Source of the DNA: Glandiceps talaboti
Lineage: Eukaryota > Hemichordata > Enteropneusta > Spengelidae
Length of the DNA: 64,000 nt
NCBI RefSeq assembly: GCF_964340395.1
Contig: NC_135563.1
Coordinates: forward strand, 3,232,922-3,296,921
Reading direction: 5' to 3'
Shown one piece after another: positions 60,129 to 64,000 of the stretch. Each line of letters starts with the position of its first letter. The first letter of the stretch is position 1. Position numbers and translations under genes: made by a program. The notes under the pieces are model-generated. The model searched no databases. It saw only the letters and a list, made by a program, of their open reading frames with translations, and was not told where the DNA came from.

Positions 60129-60620
60129 GTGAAAATTCAAGACATCGCCCATTCCTAGCTTTTTACTGTATAAGATGTCAAACAACTGCATTTATCATAA
60201 TTACTAATAAATGCAAGATATAATGTCAACTTCTATATGCCTAACAATGGAACTTTCCATCGGTTATATCACTTGATTAATGAAATAAAGAACATATAGT
60301 GCAAATCAAGATAAAATCACAAATTCCAAATTCAAATGATTCCATTCACACATATTATGATAAAGCTTTCATGCGAAAGTGGCACAAGCTGAGTTTTTTT
60401 TACTCAAGTGAAAATACTTACATAATAACCTCATATAAACTATTTCAAAATGTTTTGATGTCAATCCATACCTTCTATAACATTACAATTGTCTTCTTCA
60501 ATTGCTAAAACAGTTGATTGCATTATAGTAGGGATTCCCTGAATATTTGTTATACGTATGATAAATTACGTCATCGGATCGTTTATAAATTATATTTTGA
60601 TACTAGGTTTGATTTCAGTT
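58760..60620. other. Intergenic, unannotated
   Basis: A (GT)n tract lies at 60069–60123. A short coding-like stretch at about 59779–59998 (MAAKTERELYEELERVNINL, then after stops FDEQWLKISTKLPDLRGRVG) looks like the remains of an unknown protein. The 66-codon open frame at 59373–59573 has no recognisable content. Confidence 0.5.
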
Positions 60621-60624
60621 AATT

Positions 60625-62443
60625 ATCCCAATGATAGACACTGCTGGTTGTCCCAATGATAGACACTGCTGGTTGTCCCAATGATAGACATTGCTGGTTG
60701 TCCCAATGATAGACACTGTTGGTTGTCCCAATGATAGACACTGCTGGTTGTCCTAATGATAGACACTGCTGGTTGTCCCAATGATAGACATTGCTGGTTG
60801 TCCCAATGATAGACACTGTGGGTTCTCCCAATGATAGGCACTGCTGGTTGTCCTAATGATAGACACTGCTGGTTGTCCTAATGATAGACACTGCTGGTTG
60901 TCCCAATGATAGACACTGCTGGTTGTCCCAATGATAGACATTGCTGGTTGTCCCAATGATAGACACTGTGGGTTGTCCCAATGATAGGCACTGCTGGTTG
61001 TCCTAATGATAGACACTGCTGGTTGTCCTATTGATAGGCACTGCTGGTTGTCCTAATGATAGACACTGCTGGTTGTCCCAATGATAGGCACTGATGGTTG
61101 TCCTATTGATATGCACTGCTGGTTGTCCTAATGATAGACACTGCTGGTTGTCCCAATGATAGACACTGCTGGTTGTCCCAATGATAGACACTGCTGGTTG
61201 TCCTAATGATAGACACTGCTGGTTGTCCTATTGATAGGCACTGCTGGTTGTCCTAATGATAGACACTGCTGGTTGTCCCAATGATAGGCACTGCTGGTTG
61301 TCCTATTGATATGCACTGCTGGTTGTCCCAATGATAGACATTGCTGGTTGTCCCAATGATAGACACTGTGGGTTGTCCCAATGATAGGCACTGCTGGTTG
61401 TCCTAATGATAGACACTGCTGGTTGTCCTATTGATAGGCACTGCTGGTTGTCCCAATGATAGGCACTGCTGGTTGTCCTAATGATAGGCACTGCTGGTTG
61501 TCCTATTGGTAGGCACTGCTGGTTATCCCAATGATAGACACTGCTGGTTGTCCCAATGATAGACACTGCTGGTTGTCCCAATGATAGACATTGCTGGTTG
61601 TCCCAATGATAGACACTGTTGGTTGTCCCAATGATAGACACTGCTGGTTGTCCTAATGATAGACACTGCTGGTTGTCCCAATGATAGACACTGCTGGTTG
61701 TCCCAATGATAGACATTGCTGGTTGTCCCAATGATAGACACTGTGGGTTCTCCCAATAATAGGCACTGCTGGTTGTCCTAATGATAGACACTGCTGGTTG
61801 TCCTAATGATAGACACTGCTGGTTGTCCCAATGATAGACACTGCTGGTTGTCCCAATGATAGACATTGCTGGTTGTCCCACTGATAGACACTGTGGGTTG
61901 TCCCAATGATAGGCACTGCTGGTTGTCCTAATGATAGACACTGCTGGTTGTCCTATTGATAGGCACTGCTGGTTGTCCTAATGATAGACACTGCTGGTTG
62001 TCCCAATGATAGGCACTGCTGGTTGTCCTATTGATATGCACTGCTGGTTGTCCCAATGATGGGCACTGCTGGTTGTCCTAATGATAGACACTGGTGGTTG
62101 TCCCAATGATAGACACTGCTGGTTGTCCTAATGATAGACACTGCTGGTTGTCCTATTGATAGGCACTGCTGGTTGTCCTAATGATATACACTGCTGGTTG
62201 TCCCAATGATAGGCACTGCTGGTTGTCCTATTGATATGCACTGCTGGTTGTCCCAATGATGGGCACTGCTGGTTGTCCTAATGATAGACACTGGTGGTTG
62301 TCCTAATGATAGACACTGCTGGTTGTCCCAATGATAGACACTGCTGGTTGTCCCAATGATAGACACTGTGGGTTGTCCCAATGATAGACACTGCTGGTTG
62401 TCCTAATGATAGACACTGCTGGTTGTCCCAATGATAGACACTC
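60625..62443. repeat. 25-bp minisatellite, about 72 copies
   Basis: The unit is TTGTCCCAATGATAGACACT plus GCTGG, with C/T, A/T and A/G variants. Higher-order structure shows as a rare GGTTCTCCCA variant at 60821 and 61746, 925 bp (37 units) apart, in matching surroundings. Frames stay open on the minus strand only because of the repeat. Confidence 0.97.
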
Positions 62444-62570
62444 AATGTATGGATAAGATATATGCAATATTTATATACAGAAGAAGACAAAACAAAATAG
62501 GAAATACATGTATTACAAATAATAGCAAAAATTTACAAGTCAGTTAATTCTGTTAAAACACTTTTTAAAG

Positions 62571-62741
62571 TAGTCTCGCTGCCAGACTCGTGACTATAGT
62601 TCCTCAGCTTTGTATGCCGGGAGGCTCAGTCACGAGAAGAGAGCGACGTGTCCCGACAAGTCCCTTTCTTCTCGCGGCTAAGCCGCTCGGCATACATAAA
62701 AAAGATTAGGGACGATAGTCACGAGTCTGGCAGCAAGACTA
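62571..62741. mobile_element. 171-bp MITE with 27-bp inverted ends and 9-bp target duplication
   Basis: The element begins TAGTCTCGCTGCCAGACTCG and its far end is the inverted repeat with one change over 27 bp. TTTTTAAAG flanks it on both sides (62562–62570 and 62742–62750), a 9-bp target duplication that would suit a Mutator-like element. The middle is G/C-rich with a second internal inverted region (CGGCATAC / GTATGCCG). There is no coding capacity. Confidence 0.85.
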
Positions 62742-62759
62742 TTTTTAAAGGTACTCAGA

Positions 62760-64000
62760 CGAGGAAATAGATCAACATCTTGCGAGGAATTAATAAAGTC
62801 AAAAGTCAAACTTTTATTAATTGAGTTTAAAAGGACACTTAGGTATTTATTTATAAAGACTCCATCCACAAATTTCCTGAAGATTATATTTGAATTTTAA
62901 AATCTGACAGAGAGAACTGTGTACTCGATACCACCTCTTTGATCAGAAGATGATTTGCAGAAATAAAGAAATTTGTGTTGAATGCTCTCTATTCTATTGA
63001 TTAACAATTAAAGTATTCTAATTGACTTGGCACCAACGATATATACAAAAGCTATATCATGAAAATAGTTGCAGATACACTTACAAATATCCCAATTTAA
63101 ATTTCAATAAATTCCATTTTCACTAACGACACGATTAAAGTGATTAATGACATGATTAAAACAGTTTCAATTTGTCCATGTCAATTTATTAATTCTATTT
63201 TGAAACTATGCCTGGATATACACTGGTGACAATTGGTTTATCTATGGTCGCTTCGTTCAGGTCAGAAGTATTATGATTGTTTATTTTAGCTATAGTATTT
63301 TATATTTTTCGGATTTACAAATTAATTTTAACCGTTTTTGTGTTGTTTTTCGATGAATCCACACTTTTATTCCATGTTAACATTATTTTAATTCAAACAA
63401 GTCTTCATTTGAGATTACTATTTTATTTTTCATCAAACCAGATTTTTTTAATAAGGATTATATATAATTGATATTTTTTGAAAGTATTTTATAAGGGGTT
63501 CTTTTGGTGTGTTTTTTGTAAGTTTTCTACAAATTTTCGAAAATAATGAATATCGGATCGTAGTAAAAAAATGTATATCTTCGAACCACTCGATTTTCTT
63601 AGCAGTAACTCAAATGACTGACTTCAGGTAGGCCTAACACGTTGATCGCTGTACACTCGTGTGGACGTTTGATTTGAATACATGCTGTGTTGCACGTTGT
63701 AAGTGCTCTTCATCCAACCCAAAGGTCTAACCGCTCAACTAATTGCCCAGGTAATTGTAAGATTAGGACTGTTTTAATTTAGATAAGAGGAGAAGAATGG
63801 ACAAGCTTAAGGTGTCTTGTTTAGTCAATAAACAGAGAATTATATACACAGCTGAAAGCGATAACCAGCCAGGGAAGGAAGAAGAAAAAATTTATACCAC
63901 CACAAAAATTAATCAGTCAATTGATCAATATCACACAAAATGTAAGTTTTATTTAACCACAAAAATTGATTACTTAATTAATCAATCAATCAACCAGCCA
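62760..64000. other. Intergenic, right end of the window
   Basis: A/T-rich. A frame from 63797 (MDKLKVSCLVNKQRIIYTAE) stays open to the window end with a GTAAGT-like site near 63941; too short to judge. The last 110 bp contain a near-direct repeat of CCACAAAAATTAAT and (AATC)n. Confidence 0.5.

Overview
This is an animal genome window. It has split genes with GT–AG introns, long introns full of tandem repeats, non-LTR and BEL/Pao retroelements, MITEs, and low GC outside coding sequence. The genes are a two-CARD MDA5-like receptor, a casein kinase 1 alpha-like kinase and a TMEM45-type membrane protein. Together with the repeat style they suggest a marine invertebrate, either spiralian or invertebrate deuterostome. 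I cannot name the species.

Region 1 (about 0.5–44.3 kb, minus strand) is one large gene for a RIG-I-like receptor (RLR), closest in motifs to MDA5/IFIH1. Ten exons with matching splice phases give about 868 codons: CARD1, CARD2, an acidic linker, helicase domain 1 with Walker A and DECH boxes, the helical insert, and helicase domain 2 through motif VI. The C-terminal RNA-binding domain should lie beyond the left edge. A TATA box, CCAAT boxes, a YY1-like site and an NF-kB-like site lie just upstream of the first exon. A recent 2.2 kb tandem duplication covers part of the 5' UTR, the CARD1 exon, intron 1 and the start of exon 2. It creates an extra chimeric exon that is open in frame, phase 1 at both ends, and would give a CARD1–CARD1–CARD2 receptor if spliced in. 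This is the most interesting observation in the window.

The RLR introns hold many unrelated minisatellites. The largest is an 8.3 kb array of about 198 copies of a 42-bp unit with higher-order structure, and others have 25/29-, 26-, 33-, 45-, 53- and 54/57-bp units. Intron 3 (20.4 kb) also carries a whole-looking BEL/Pao LTR element (21365–27833) in the sense orientation, with apparently identical 456-bp LTRs and a 5-bp target duplication. LINE fragments lie in intron 1 and upstream of the gene.

Region 2 (44.3–50.4 kb) is mostly non-coding: a LINE 3' fragment, a MITE related to one at 31.9 kb, and small tandem repeats.

Region 3 (50.5–52.8 kb) is a tight divergent pair of single-exon genes, a CK1-alpha-like kinase (minus) and a TMEM45 family protein (plus), with 391 bp between the start codons.

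Region 4 (54.8–58.8 kb) is a DNA-transposon-like element of about 3.95 kb. It has terminal inverted repeats of about 37 bp and degraded minus-strand reading frames resembling a DDE/RNase-H-fold transposase. A SINE/LINE-tail-like repeat sits inside it.

Region 5 (58.8–64 kb) has no gene I can support. It holds a 1.8 kb array of a 25-bp unit and a 171-bp MITE with 9-bp target duplications.
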